In this document: positions 24,401-32,767 of the stretch, piece after piece
How positions within the stretch are numbered: the stretch's first letter is position 1
Layout of the letters: each line of letters opens with the position of its first letter
NCBI GenBank assembly: GCA_021371965.1
Contig: JAJFVE010000180.1
Span: 1-32,767 of the forward strand
Origin: Planctomycetaceae bacterium
Lineage (GTDB): Bacteria; Planctomycetota; Phycisphaerae; SM23-33
Direction of reading: 5' to 3'
Length of the DNA stretch: 32,767 nt
Made by a program: the position numbers and the translations under genes
The notes under the pieces: generated by a model
Database searches by the model: none
The model's input: only the letters and a program-made list of their open reading frames with translations
What the model was told of the DNA's origin: nothing

Positions 24401-24703
24401 CTGACCATCTACCAGCGCCTGACCCAGGGATTCGACAAGGCCCGCCAGGCCGGGCAGTACTGGGAATCGGAACTGGCCTACTGCCGCTGCTGGCTGGAGA
24501 CGTTCCGCCCCGATCCCGGCAGGGCGGATCTGGCATCGCTGAGCAACGCCGATCGCGAGAAGAAACTGGCAGACTATCGCGGCAAGATCGAAAACCTGAG
24601 CGTGTATGTCAGCAACCTCGAGGCCGCCGACAAGACCTTCGGCGGCATATACGCCGGGTTCAACGCGATCAAGGCCGACCTCCGCCAGATTCTAAACCGT
24701 TAA
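21425..24703 (+). CDS. Large exported helical-repeat protein, function unknown
   Basis: 1092 residues. A signal peptide (VAVSVLAAALATGGALAQ, cleavage near residue 32) is followed by an almost wholly alpha-helical, charged sequence with TPR-like repeats, for example AKFAKMLYETKDNADAQTLL and, near the end, MGRSYEGLKMFDKALTIYQR. No catalytic motif was recognised. ATG 21425 is used (GGAG at 21411-21414); an in-frame ATG at 21440 is equally plausible. It lies 15 nt after the third exbD and is probably co-transcribed with it. A periplasmic scaffold for the ExbB-ExbD/VWA system is the simplest inference. Members of planctomycete-type operons like this cannot be named further here. Confidence 0.6.
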   Translation: MRISTMPKGGWKSRVAVSVLAAALATGGALAQDEGAGGNSSAAPEAGAMQGIDLVGLHRLMQDMGMWEIVEYQQSLLAKQGGVAQDVIAISSLVAKATDMDQPFSQDQRLAWLNDAVVRQLRVVEAAKTAAKPNNLKSQMTYCSEQFKLAMISGLNRVQTPYGLNMIFLRGTDEDRRMIVVLTRNAAPLIVDLQDQLRDMINNCTTLEDNLEKGKIEELRNEVLRMGMWILLYRGLALPENSPERALYLTKAQAAGSQCAKSGIDMYRGLLVEGTAAGALGQTDRAIKLLRQVDDNDAPAAPRIQALFEIPRVLAQGGKYTDAMTAVDDFFKKSVILARQNARVEDAAAIEVQQDVSAVILRSYIWDAAAAKGGDAAKSAEYRRQALDVLVQFINKYSGRTDVQEVLYEVIVRKYASNIKLDDPETLKKANPVVLMALAMGNYRSWGDDKLPEAHRLQLLAGPEKALKELLTRKDDAAAKQMRPQALWYLAKIDLVKHETLAAARSYVEIAVQNAAHGLAPSAAFNGVICYSGLVGELQEKKRSISPDLRREYVKALETLLEKPEWVQAAQKAAAAGGQDPNIVLTHYLELGVELQRLVEATPDTAEMLNEKIALRARAAAAFRKVPPADHAAYMEAQYWALDLEAENIDALKESTTPPTDKQVRDLVFQAGQYSEKAAAEASKPSAGTLAKMLREWGARADYLVITLTYNHLGNTTKALEDDKKLPTKWPGTTIIEASMEFRIRKLIETAQIEAALEALNEFLKAYPDRGGPLIDLLITNIQKTIKQLDQGARGPTTEARLKAYREGYAKFAKMLYETKDNADAQTLLDRKQLYGDALIQAARFADARTIFEEVSAAQNADRKAKEAAIAAKFDARQQGLVQVRENPAQVYDLLKKTVDELPPEFVRSSFVARDLKNVTGELGKALGKVNSTSQSRPDTQNVARLVDMCLRGHQQLMARLADEEKEGIAFDAKTFWGMGRSYEGLKMFDKALTIYQRLTQGFDKARQAGQYWESELAYCRCWLETFRPDPGRADLASLSNADREKKLADYRGKIENLSVYVSNLEAADKTFGGIYAGFNAIKADLRQILNR

Positions 24704-24757
24704 CAGGACCGCGCTTGATATCGAGGGCGGCGGCTAGTATTCTCAAGTGACGCAAGC

Positions 24758-24831
24758 GGCGGCATAGCCAAGCGGACCAAGGCGACGGATTGCAAATCCG
24801 TTATTCGTGGGTTCGAATCCCACTGCCGCCT
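24758..24831 (+). tRNA. tRNA-Cys (anticodon GCA)
   Basis: A 74-nt cloverleaf. Acceptor GGCGGCA pairs with TGCCGCC followed by discriminator U, the identity base for cysteine. The anticodon stem ACGGA/TCCGT encloses loop TTGCAAA with anticodon GCA. The T-arm GTGGGTTCGAATCCCAC is perfect. CCA is not encoded. A TAGTAT hexamer at 24735-24740, 17 nt upstream, is a plausible -10 box; no convincing -35 was found at 17 bp. Confidence 0.96.
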
Positions 24832-24838
24832 GTGACAA

Positions 24839-24857
24839 GGGCCTCAGGATGAGGCCC
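24839..24857 (+). terminator. Short hairpin after tRNA-Cys
   Basis: GGGCCTCA (24839-24846) and TGAGGCCC (24850-24857) form a perfect 8-bp stem with a 3-nt loop, 7 nt after the tRNA. There is no following T-run. It could aid tRNA 3'-end formation or termination. Confidence 0.4.
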
Positions 24858-24920
24858 GGTGTTGCGGCGCCGGCGGGCGGGCTTGGGGCTCGGTCCCCGG
24901 ACGCATCAACGAGGTGCGGC

Positions 24921-26120
24921 ATGCTAAGACACGTGATGGCCGGATTGGCGGTGGTGGGAATCCTGGCGGCGATGGCGGCAGGCGCCACCCAGGTTCTGGT
25001 GCTCAAGGATGGACGCACGTTCAAGGGCGAAGTCACCAAAACGCCCGAGGGATATCGAATCGACACCCGCATGGCCGTGCTGACGTTCACCAATGATCAG
25101 GTCGAGAAAGTCATCGAGCAGGTCAATCCCATCGACGAATACAACCAGCGGGCCGCCAAGATTGACGCCAAGGATGCCCGGGCCCATCTGCAACTTGGCC
25201 AGTGGGCCCAGCAGAAAGGCCTGCTCGACGCCGCCCGCGACGAATATCAGAAGGCCATCGAGATCGATCCCAATATCGAGATGGCCAAGGCGCTTCTGGC
25301 GCACGTGAACGAGAAACTCAATGCCCCTGTCGCCGGCGGCCAGGGCGGCGTGTCGGTCGCGCCGCCTGAAGCGGGGTTGCCGTCGGAGGTGCCCCAGAAC
25401 TGGCTGGTGACGCAGGAAGGCATCTACAAAATCCGCATGGGCGAGTTCAGCCCCAAGCGCGATTCCCTGCCGGTGCGGTTTCGCAACAATGTCCTCGAAA
25501 AGTTCATCAAGGCGATGCGCGGACGCAACGACATCCGCGGCGCCGCCTTCGACGAGAACCGCTTCAACGCCCTGTCCAGCGGCGACAAGGCCAAGTACAT
25601 CGTCGAGAACACCGAGTGGAACGACCCGCTTCGCAACGACGTTCTTCTCCTGGGCGACCCGCAACCGCTGAAGGAATTCCGAGGCCGCATCTGGGCGGGC
25701 ATTGCGACGCAGTGCGCCACCGTCCAGTGCCATGGCGGGCCCAGGGGGCAGGGCAATTTCAGATTGCTTGGCACCCCGGCGCGCAACGATCGCGTCGACT
25801 ACACGAACTTCCTGATCCTTAGCTCGACCCGCCACGGTCAGTGGTCGCTGATCGACCGCCAGCAGCGCGAGGACTCGCTGCTGCTGACTTACCTGCAGCG
25901 CAAGGAAGCTGTTCGCCCCACGCAGGTGCACCCCGGCCGCGAGTTGACGCCGCTGTACCTGGACGTCAAGGCGGCTGCGTACAGGCAGATGCTGGACTGG
26001 ATTTCGTCGCTCAAGGGTCCGCCCGAGGGCGGTCAGTACGGCGTGACGGTGACGCTGCCGGCCGGCAAGGCGGCTCCGCCGGCGGACCCCGCCCTGCGAG
26101 GCGCCCCCGCGACGGAATAA
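24921..26120 (+). CDS. Exported TPR protein with a CX4CH cytochrome-c-like domain
   Basis: 399 residues from ATG 24921 (GAGG at 24911-24914); an upstream in-frame start would run into the tRNA. A signal peptide (MAGLAVVGILAAMAAGA) is followed by a small beta segment (VLVLKDGRTFKGEVTK), a TPR pair (about residues 80-130), then a C-terminal domain with CATVQCH at 265-271. That is a CX4CH spacing rather than the usual CX2CH, followed by GGPRGQGNFRL and later DSLLLTYLQRKE, which resembles the layout of planctomycete c-type cytochrome domains. Covalent haem binding is possible but not certain. Confidence 0.6.
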   Translation: MLRHVMAGLAVVGILAAMAAGATQVLVLKDGRTFKGEVTKTPEGYRIDTRMAVLTFTNDQVEKVIEQVNPIDEYNQRAAKIDAKDARAHLQLGQWAQQKGLLDAARDEYQKAIEIDPNIEMAKALLAHVNEKLNAPVAGGQGGVSVAPPEAGLPSEVPQNWLVTQEGIYKIRMGEFSPKRDSLPVRFRNNVLEKFIKAMRGRNDIRGAAFDENRFNALSSGDKAKYIVENTEWNDPLRNDVLLLGDPQPLKEFRGRIWAGIATQCATVQCHGGPRGQGNFRLLGTPARNDRVDYTNFLILSSTRHGQWSLIDRQQREDSLLLTYLQRKEAVRPTQVHPGRELTPLYLDVKAAAYRQMLDWISSLKGPPEGGQYGVTVTLPAGKAAPPADPALRGAPATE

Positions 26121-26151
26121 CAATACCGCCGCCTCCTAAACGAGATGCGAT

Positions 26152-26814
26152 GTGCAGGACTTGTTGATCGTGCTGCTGGTGGCCGCGCTGGGGGGGTCTG
26201 TGGTTTCGTTCATGGTCATGGCCCGCCGCCAGCGGCGGCGCAGCAGGGCCATGGCCGCCCAGGCCCGCCAGTTGAACATGCGGTTTTCGCGCGACGACCC
26301 GTTCGATCTGCCTGGCCTGTACGGACGGTTCGCGCTGATCGCCAGCGGCCACAGCCCCCGCGCGCACAACGTGACCTATGGGCGCGTCAACGGCCGGAGC
26401 GTTCGGGCGTTCGACTTTCGCTATGAGTGCGGGCACGGGATCAGCCGTTTGGCCCGCCATTACAGCGTGGTCGTCGTCGAGATGGACCGGCCTCTGACGG
26501 CGGCGCTGATGTGGCACGAGCAGGATGTCCCCGCAGCGCCGCTGGCGCTGCAGCGGCATCACTGGCGGCAGGAGAGTTGGCTCTGCCGCGGCGACCGGAC
26601 TATGGCCAAGGCATTGGGCGCCGTCGTCGGCGACACGCTGGCGCCGATGAGCATCGAGACGCAGGGCGGCGCGGTGCTGGTCTGGCAGGCGGTGCAAGGC
26701 CGGCCCAAGGCCTACGCCCGGCAGTTTATCGACCTGGCGCGGGTCAGCGACCTGGCGATCCGCGCCGTGTGCGATCTGTCGGCCGCAGGGCAAGGGGAAG
26801 ATTCCGTAACGTGA
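26152..26814 (+). CDS. Conserved-type membrane-anchored hypothetical protein
   Basis: 220 residues starting at GTG 26152; overlapping ATGs nearby are out of frame. One N-terminal TM helix (DLLIVLLVAALGGSVVSFMV) is followed by a basic stretch (MARRQRRRSR) and a soluble domain, probably cytoplasmic by the positive-inside rule. The domain has a motif ending DPFDLPGLYGRF and later GRSVRAFDFRYECG. I have seen similar arrangements in uncharacterised bacterial membrane proteins but cannot name a family. It lies 31 nt after the preceding gene and may share its transcript. Confidence 0.55.
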   Translation: MQDLLIVLLVAALGGSVVSFMVMARRQRRRSRAMAAQARQLNMRFSRDDPFDLPGLYGRFALIASGHSPRAHNVTYGRVNGRSVRAFDFRYECGHGISRLARHYSVVVVEMDRPLTAALMWHEQDVPAAPLALQRHHWRQESWLCRGDRTMAKALGAVVGDTLAPMSIETQGGAVLVWQAVQGRPKAYARQFIDLARVSDLAIRAVCDLSAAGQGEDSVT

Positions 26815-26883
26815 GGATTCTTCGCCAGCCGAAGTGTCCCTGTAGTAGAATAAGGCCAAGGTATCTTTTGGAAAGGTTTCATC

Positions 26884-28647
26884 ATGACCGAATCCCGCAA
26901 GGAATCCGGGCGCCGTACGGGCTCTGCCTCTCCGGCGGGCAAACTGTTTCCGGACCGTCAGAGCGTCCTGCTGACCGTGGGCGGCATCATCGCCCTGGTG
27001 GTGCTGGCGGTGTGGTTCACCTACTTCGTGACGCGCAACGAGGAAGGGGTCAATAAGGCCCGCGCCGGCATCGTGGCGGCCGTCGACGACGCCGACGCCC
27101 TCTATCAGCGTGCGCTGGGGCTGTTGTCCACCCCTGTCCACGAAGACTCCGTCTCGGGAAGGGTCGGACCCTTTGTCAAGGACGGCGACCCCGTTGTGAC
27201 CCGTGAGACCATCAGGCTCAGGGCGCCCAACGCCGTCAACCCCCAAGCCGAGACGGCGCTGACGCAGGCCAAGACGATCCTGCAAGCGGCCCTGGCCGAT
27301 AACAGCCTGGCCCCTGCGGACATCAAGGCCTTGGCGCATCACATGGCCGCTCGCGTGATGTCGCTGCGCGGTTACTGCTTCGACCAGAAAGCGCTCAACC
27401 AGCGTTGGAACGCGCAGCGCGATGCCAACCGCGTCGATCGCACCCTGGGCGTCGTGCAGGCGCAACTGGGGTTCCTCGCCCAGTACGACAAACTGCTGAG
27501 CCTGCCCGATGACGACGTGCAGAAGATCGTCGACCAGACCACGACCGAATTGGCTGACATCGAGAAAGAGCACGAGGCGGCCTCGAAGCAGATCATCTAC
27601 CTGGGCAACGAGGTGGCGGCGCTGCGCGACCAGATCGCAACCCTGTCCCAGAAAGCGCGGCAGAATCGCGCCGAAAGCCGTCTGATCACCGGGGCCAAGA
27701 GCCTGGCCATGATCGAGGACGTGCTCAAAGACGAAGCCCAGATCCGGCAGATCGAGGGCAAGATCTCCACCAACCAGAACCAGGTGCAGCAACTGCTCGA
27801 ACAGCGCCGCATGCTCGGCGTGCGAATCAACGCCGGCCGCAGCAAGATCGAAATGGCCAAGAGCATGCTCGAACACCGCAAAGAACAGATGGGCCGCCGC
27901 GGCCAGCAGCGAGAAGACTGCCTCAAGCTCATCAAGGAGTCGCAGGACGCCATCCTCAAAGATGTAGCCGCCGTCAACGCGGCGGCCCTGGGCGCCAAGG
28001 CCGATGAGGCCCAGGCGATGAAAGAATACAGCAACTGCCAGGCGGAACTGGGCCACGCGCTAGTCGGCCCCGACGCCAATACCGCTGAGGGACTGGCCGA
28101 AAAGGGCGACGTGCTCGCACGCATCGCCGGTCTCCAGAGCGAACAGGCTATCTTCGCCCGCCGGCTGCTGGCGTTGCAGGCCCCGATCAACGACGTCTGG
28201 CCCAAGGCCGCTGCCAATGCCACAGCGCCCAAAGAGGCCCAGGAACTGGCGGCGTACCTGAGCAATCCCGACGTGACGGCTGGCGAATCGTTGAAGAACT
28301 ACGAAGAGACGATCCGCGATTACGAACTGGCCATTCAAGGCCTCAAAGAGAATGAAAAGGTCTATCGCTGGATCTACCAGGGCGAGTTGGCGGCGGCATA
28401 CCTGGGGCACTATCGTCTCAAGAACGACGCCGAGAAACTGCGCAAAGCCAACGAGATCATCGCCGACGCGATGAAGAGCCGTGAGGCCTCGCCGTATTTG
28501 CGCCCGGTATTGCACCTGCGCGACCGGCTGGCGGGCATTGCCGCGACGCAGCCGGCGGCGTCCGAGCCTGCCGCCCCTCCGGCCTCACCCGAGGCGCCCG
28601 CGGTCACCCCGCCGCAGACGCCCCCGCCGGCGGCGCCTCAACCGTAA
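26884..28647 (+). CDS. Membrane-anchored coiled-coil protein, function unknown
   Basis: 587 residues. A charged N-terminus is followed by a single TM helix (about 27-50, SVLLTVGGIIALVVLAVWFT). A long helical region comes next, with a strong coiled-coil stretch (about 215-400, rich in Gln, Lys and Glu), and then a Pro/Ala-rich tail (from about 555). GGAAAGG (26870-26876) sits 7 nt before ATG 26884. No enzymatic motif is visible. The topology suggests a periplasmic coiled coil. It lies 35 nt upstream of the sigma-factor gene, but no functional link is evident. Confidence 0.55.
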   Translation: MTESRKESGRRTGSASPAGKLFPDRQSVLLTVGGIIALVVLAVWFTYFVTRNEEGVNKARAGIVAAVDDADALYQRALGLLSTPVHEDSVSGRVGPFVKDGDPVVTRETIRLRAPNAVNPQAETALTQAKTILQAALADNSLAPADIKALAHHMAARVMSLRGYCFDQKALNQRWNAQRDANRVDRTLGVVQAQLGFLAQYDKLLSLPDDDVQKIVDQTTTELADIEKEHEAASKQIIYLGNEVAALRDQIATLSQKARQNRAESRLITGAKSLAMIEDVLKDEAQIRQIEGKISTNQNQVQQLLEQRRMLGVRINAGRSKIEMAKSMLEHRKEQMGRRGQQREDCLKLIKESQDAILKDVAAVNAAALGAKADEAQAMKEYSNCQAELGHALVGPDANTAEGLAEKGDVLARIAGLQSEQAIFARRLLALQAPINDVWPKAAANATAPKEAQELAAYLSNPDVTAGESLKNYEETIRDYELAIQGLKENEKVYRWIYQGELAAAYLGHYRLKNDAEKLRKANEIIADAMKSREASPYLRPVLHLRDRLAGIAATQPAASEPAAPPASPEAPAVTPPQTPPPAAPQP

Positions 28648-28682
28648 GCAGAATCCCCGCCCCGCCGCAGGGAGAGGGAATT

Positions 28683-30356
28683 GTGGGCAAATACGCGTAC
28701 AAGGCGATGGAGGAAATGGCGGCGGAACTGGCCGCGGGGCTTGCGCGCCTGCGGAAAGGGTACGTCGATTCCGCCGAATCGCTGGCGATGATCCTCGACG
28801 ACGACCAAGAGTATCCCTACGACTTCGTGGTCTTCCGCCTGACGGGCTATCGCCCGCGAAGCATCGACAAGTCCACGCCGAGGCCCATGCTCGGGTCCAG
28901 GCTCCGCCGCGATCTGCTGGAAATGATGATCAAGATCTGCGACAGCTTCGACCTGCGCACCGGCGAATACGAAGAACCCGCCGTCGATACCCAGGCTGTC
29001 GCCAATCGGTACAACGTCTCGACCAAGACCGTCCAGCGATGGCGCCTTCGCGGGCTGCCCACGCGGCGGATGATCTTCCCCGACGGACGCAAACGAATTG
29101 CGTTCCTCGAAAGCTCCCTGCAGCGGTTCATCAGCCGCCAGGAAGGCGAGGTCAGCCGCTCGGTGCGATTCACCCAGCTCAGCGAGCAGGAACGCCGCGA
29201 CATCTTCCGCCGTGCCAAGCGAATGGCCTTGTTCACGCACTGCTCGCTCAGCGACGTGGCCAAGCGGCTGGCGGCACGCAGCGGCCGGGCCATGGAGACC
29301 ATCCGCTACACGCTGCGAAACCACGACATCGAACATCCCGAAGATCCCATCTTTCCCTATCTCTTCGCCCCGCTGAACGACCAGGAGAAGATCGCCATCT
29401 ACCGCGGATATCTGCGGGGCCTGGCCGTGCCCGCCCTGGCCCAGCGCCACCACCGCACGCGAGGCACGATCTATCGCGTTGTTAACGAAGTGCGGGCGCA
29501 GCAACTGCTCAAGCGGTCAGTCAATTACGTGTACAGCTCGCAGTTCGACCTGCCCAACGCCGATGAAATCATCATGGCGGCAGTGCCGTTGGACGGGGAC
29601 TCATCCAAGCCTGCCCCGCGGCCGCCGTCCGATCTGCCCCCGTACCTGCGGGCTCTCTACGACGTGCCCCTGCTGACCAGCGAGGGCGAGAAGGATCTCT
29701 TCCGCCGGTACAACTACCTCAAGTACAAGGCCGACAAGCAGCGCAAGGGGATCGACCTCAATCGCGTCCGCACGCGTAAGCTGCGGGAAATCGAAGACCT
29801 CCTGTTGCAGTCCAACGTCGTCAAGAACCAGATCATCCGCGCGAACCTGCGCCTGGTGGTGTCCATCGCCAAGAAACACGTGGGCAAGGCCCAGACGCTT
29901 TTCGAGCTTATCAGTGACGGCAACGTCTCGCTCATGCGAGCGGTGGAGAAGTTCGACTACACGCGAGGCAACCGTTTCAGCACGTATGCCTCCTGGGCCA
30001 TCATCCGCAACTTCGCCCGCAGCGTGCCCAAGGAGTTGTACCAGCTTGACCGCTTCGCCACCGGCAACGAGGAAGTGCTCGATATCGCCGCCAGTCTTCG
30101 CACGTACGATCCCAACGAACTGAATCTGCGAGAGCTTCGCGAGAGCATCGACGCGGTTCTGACCCGGCTCAACCCGCAGGAGCGGGCCATCCTCATCGAC
30201 CATTACGGCCTCGACCCCTCGGGCAAGAGCAAGACTCTCGAAGAGCTCGGCCGCCAGTTGGGCATCTCCAAAGAGCGCGTCCGCCAGATCGAACTTCAGG
30301 CCATGAAGAAACTGCGAGGCTTGATGCAGCCCGAGCAGTCGGACTTGATGGCGTAA
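28683..30356 (+). CDS. Sigma70-family sigma factor with three N-terminal helix-turn-helix units and no region 3
   Basis: 557 residues from GTG 28683, preceded by GGAGAGGG. HTH 1 (about 102-150) has MerR/excisionase form: TQAVANRYNVSTKTVQRWRL followed by the wing FPDGRKRIAFLESSLQRFI. HTH 2 (about 166-215) includes CSLSDVAKRLAARSGRAMET. HTH 3 (about 231-276) includes VPALAQRHHRTRGTIYRVVN. Sigma region 1.2 follows at 318-350 (LPPYLRALYDVPLLTSEGEK). Region 2 (about 378-450) includes ANLRLVVSIAKKHV and NRFSTYASWAIIRNFARSV. Region 4 (about 491-550) contains LEELGRQLGISKERVRQIEL. Between regions 2 and 4 only about 40 residues remain, instead of the roughly 80 of region 3. The extra domains may let it bind operators or read a signal. 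Confidence 0.88.
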   Translation: MGKYAYKAMEEMAAELAAGLARLRKGYVDSAESLAMILDDDQEYPYDFVVFRLTGYRPRSIDKSTPRPMLGSRLRRDLLEMMIKICDSFDLRTGEYEEPAVDTQAVANRYNVSTKTVQRWRLRGLPTRRMIFPDGRKRIAFLESSLQRFISRQEGEVSRSVRFTQLSEQERRDIFRRAKRMALFTHCSLSDVAKRLAARSGRAMETIRYTLRNHDIEHPEDPIFPYLFAPLNDQEKIAIYRGYLRGLAVPALAQRHHRTRGTIYRVVNEVRAQQLLKRSVNYVYSSQFDLPNADEIIMAAVPLDGDSSKPAPRPPSDLPPYLRALYDVPLLTSEGEKDLFRRYNYLKYKADKQRKGIDLNRVRTRKLREIEDLLLQSNVVKNQIIRANLRLVVSIAKKHVGKAQTLFELISDGNVSLMRAVEKFDYTRGNRFSTYASWAIIRNFARSVPKELYQLDRFATGNEEVLDIAASLRTYDPNELNLRELRESIDAVLTRLNPQERAILIDHYGLDPSGKSKTLEELGRQLGISKERVRQIELQAMKKLRGLMQPEQSDLMA

Positions 30357-30357
30357 T

Positions 30358-30402
30358 AAGCAGTGGTGAGTGGTGAGTTGTGTGTGGTGAGTTCACAACT
30401 CA
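30358..30402. repeat. GTGGTGAGT repeat and hairpin between the sigma gene and the minus-strand genes
   Basis: Short direct copies of GTGGTGAG are followed by TGAGTTGTG (30374-30382) and its inverse CACAACTCA (30394-30402), a 9-bp stem. It lies between the sigma-factor stop and the end of the convergent membrane-protein gene and may act as a bidirectional terminator. Confidence 0.4.
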
Positions 30403-30410
30403 AAACGGAA

Positions 30411-32313
<1,903 letters not shown>

Positions 32314-32358
32314 TCACGATTTCAAAGGCCCTTAGCCATTCACAGGTATCGCAGTTTT

Positions 32359-32767
32359 CTACAGAGCTCCCACCGCCCGCAGCCATGCCTGGGTCATCAG
32401 GGCGTTGCCAGCCGGGCTTGGGTGTACACCGTCGCCGGCCCAGAAGGCTGGTTCGCGCTGCGTTGCCGCAGCAGCGAAGATGCCGTCAAAGGGCACGAAG
32501 ATCGCGCCAAACTCGCGGGCGAGCTTTCTGGCGGCATTGATCTTGGCATCGAGATCGAGCCGCCATTTCTCACGGTCGGGAGGGCAGGGAAGCACGAACG
32601 GTTCGCACAGGATGAACTTGGCATTCAGCTTGGCACGCGCGTCGGTCAGGATCGCGCGGTAGTCGACCTCGTACGCCTCTGCCGTGGTGGGGCTGTTGCT
32701 GTCAAACGCCCGCCACGTATCGTTGATGCCGATCAGGATCGAAACCCAGTTGGGCTTGAGGTCGATG
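32359..32767 (-). CDS. SGNH/GDSL-type hydrolase, C-terminal part
   Basis: The visible 135 codons run to the window edge, so the N-terminal Gly-Asp-Ser block is not seen. Near the truncated end, VSILIGINDTW is the block III GxND motif, whose Asn helps form the oxyanion hole. Near the C-terminus, GDGVHPSPAGNALMTQAWL is block V with the catalytic Asp and His (DxxH). This is the layout of SGNH lipases, esterases and carbohydrate acetylesterases; the substrate cannot be assigned. It lies 72 nt upstream of enolase on the same strand and could share a transcript. Confidence 0.85.
   Translation of the reverse strand, partial: IDLKPNWVSILIGINDTWRAFDSNSPTTAEAYEVDYRAILTDARAKLNAKFILCEPFVLPCPPDREKWRLDLDAKINAARKLAREFGAIFVPFDGIFAAAATQREPAFWAGDGVHPSPAGNALMTQAWLRAVGAL

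Noticed and set aside
24715..24740. TTGATA/TAGTAT promoter for tRNA-Cys
   Set aside because: The spacer is only 14 bp, too short for a standard sigma70 promoter; only the -10-like box was kept as a note.
24807..24920. Upstream extension of the CX4CH protein
   Set aside because: The in-frame extension would start inside tRNA-Cys and lacks a signal peptide at its N-terminus, whereas ATG 24921 has a ribosome site and begins the signal peptide.
26011..28056. Long open frame of about 680 codons on the minus strand
   Set aside because: It runs antisense across three + strand genes and their gaps and is rich in His, Gln and Arg, typical of a shadow frame.

Overview
High-GC bacterial chromosome segment, densely packed, with ATGA start/stop overlaps throughout. 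The gene content points to a flagellated Planctomycetes-like bacterium, probably of the Phycisphaerae type. This is an inference from several features together: an oversized sigma factor with extra DNA-binding domains, zinc-ribbon/TM/VWA proteins beside ExbB-ExbD, and a c-type-cytochrome-like protein with a CX4CH motif. No rRNA or other decisive marker lies in the window.

Region 1 (1-13.3 kb, + strand) is a flagellar export/basal-body operon. After the tail of a MerR-type regulator come fliF, fliH, fliI, fliJ, a minimal fliN, fliO, fliP, fliQ, fliR, flhB, flhA, flhF and flhG. A 213-nt gap with a good promoter then leads to the flagellar sigma factor fliA. Three parts of the machine are abnormal. 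FliF is fused to the middle and C-terminal domains of FliG, and both halves of the usual FliF-FliG contact are missing. FlhB stops just before its autocleaved NPTH domain. The FliN-like protein is a bare 75-residue SpoA domain. REP/MITE-like hairpins sit in this operon near the fliF start, inside the fliO reading frame and in the unusually long fliR-flhB gap.

Region 2 (13.4-15.6 kb) holds a HIT-family protein, a processive family-2 glycosyltransferase of the cellulose-synthase/CslA type with its own promoter, a dispersed inverted repeat and a tRNA-Leu(UAG) gene on the minus strand.

Region 3 (15.8-24.7 kb, + strand) looks like an envelope energy-transduction system. It has two paralogous proteins made of a zinc ribbon, one TM helix and a VWA domain. 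The TM helix of both carries the S-x3-H pattern of TonB. They are followed by a small exported repeat protein, one ExbB/TolQ, three tandem ExbD/TolR proteins and a 1092-residue exported helical-repeat protein. From 16967 to 24703 the spacing is tight and suggests one transcription unit. The inferred role is proton-motive-force-driven work passed to periplasmic VWA domains. This is the best candidate in the window for an undescribed system.

Region 4 (24.7-30.4 kb) has tRNA-Cys(GCA), an exported TPR/CX4CH protein, two unrecognised membrane-anchored proteins and a 557-residue sigma factor. The sigma factor has three predicted helix-turn-helix units ahead of regions 1.2, 2 and 4 and no recognisable region 3.

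Region 5 (30.4-32.8 kb, - strand) has the 3' part of an SGNH/GDSL hydrolase gene, enolase, and a membrane protein overlapping the enolase gene that resembles FtsB/DivIC.
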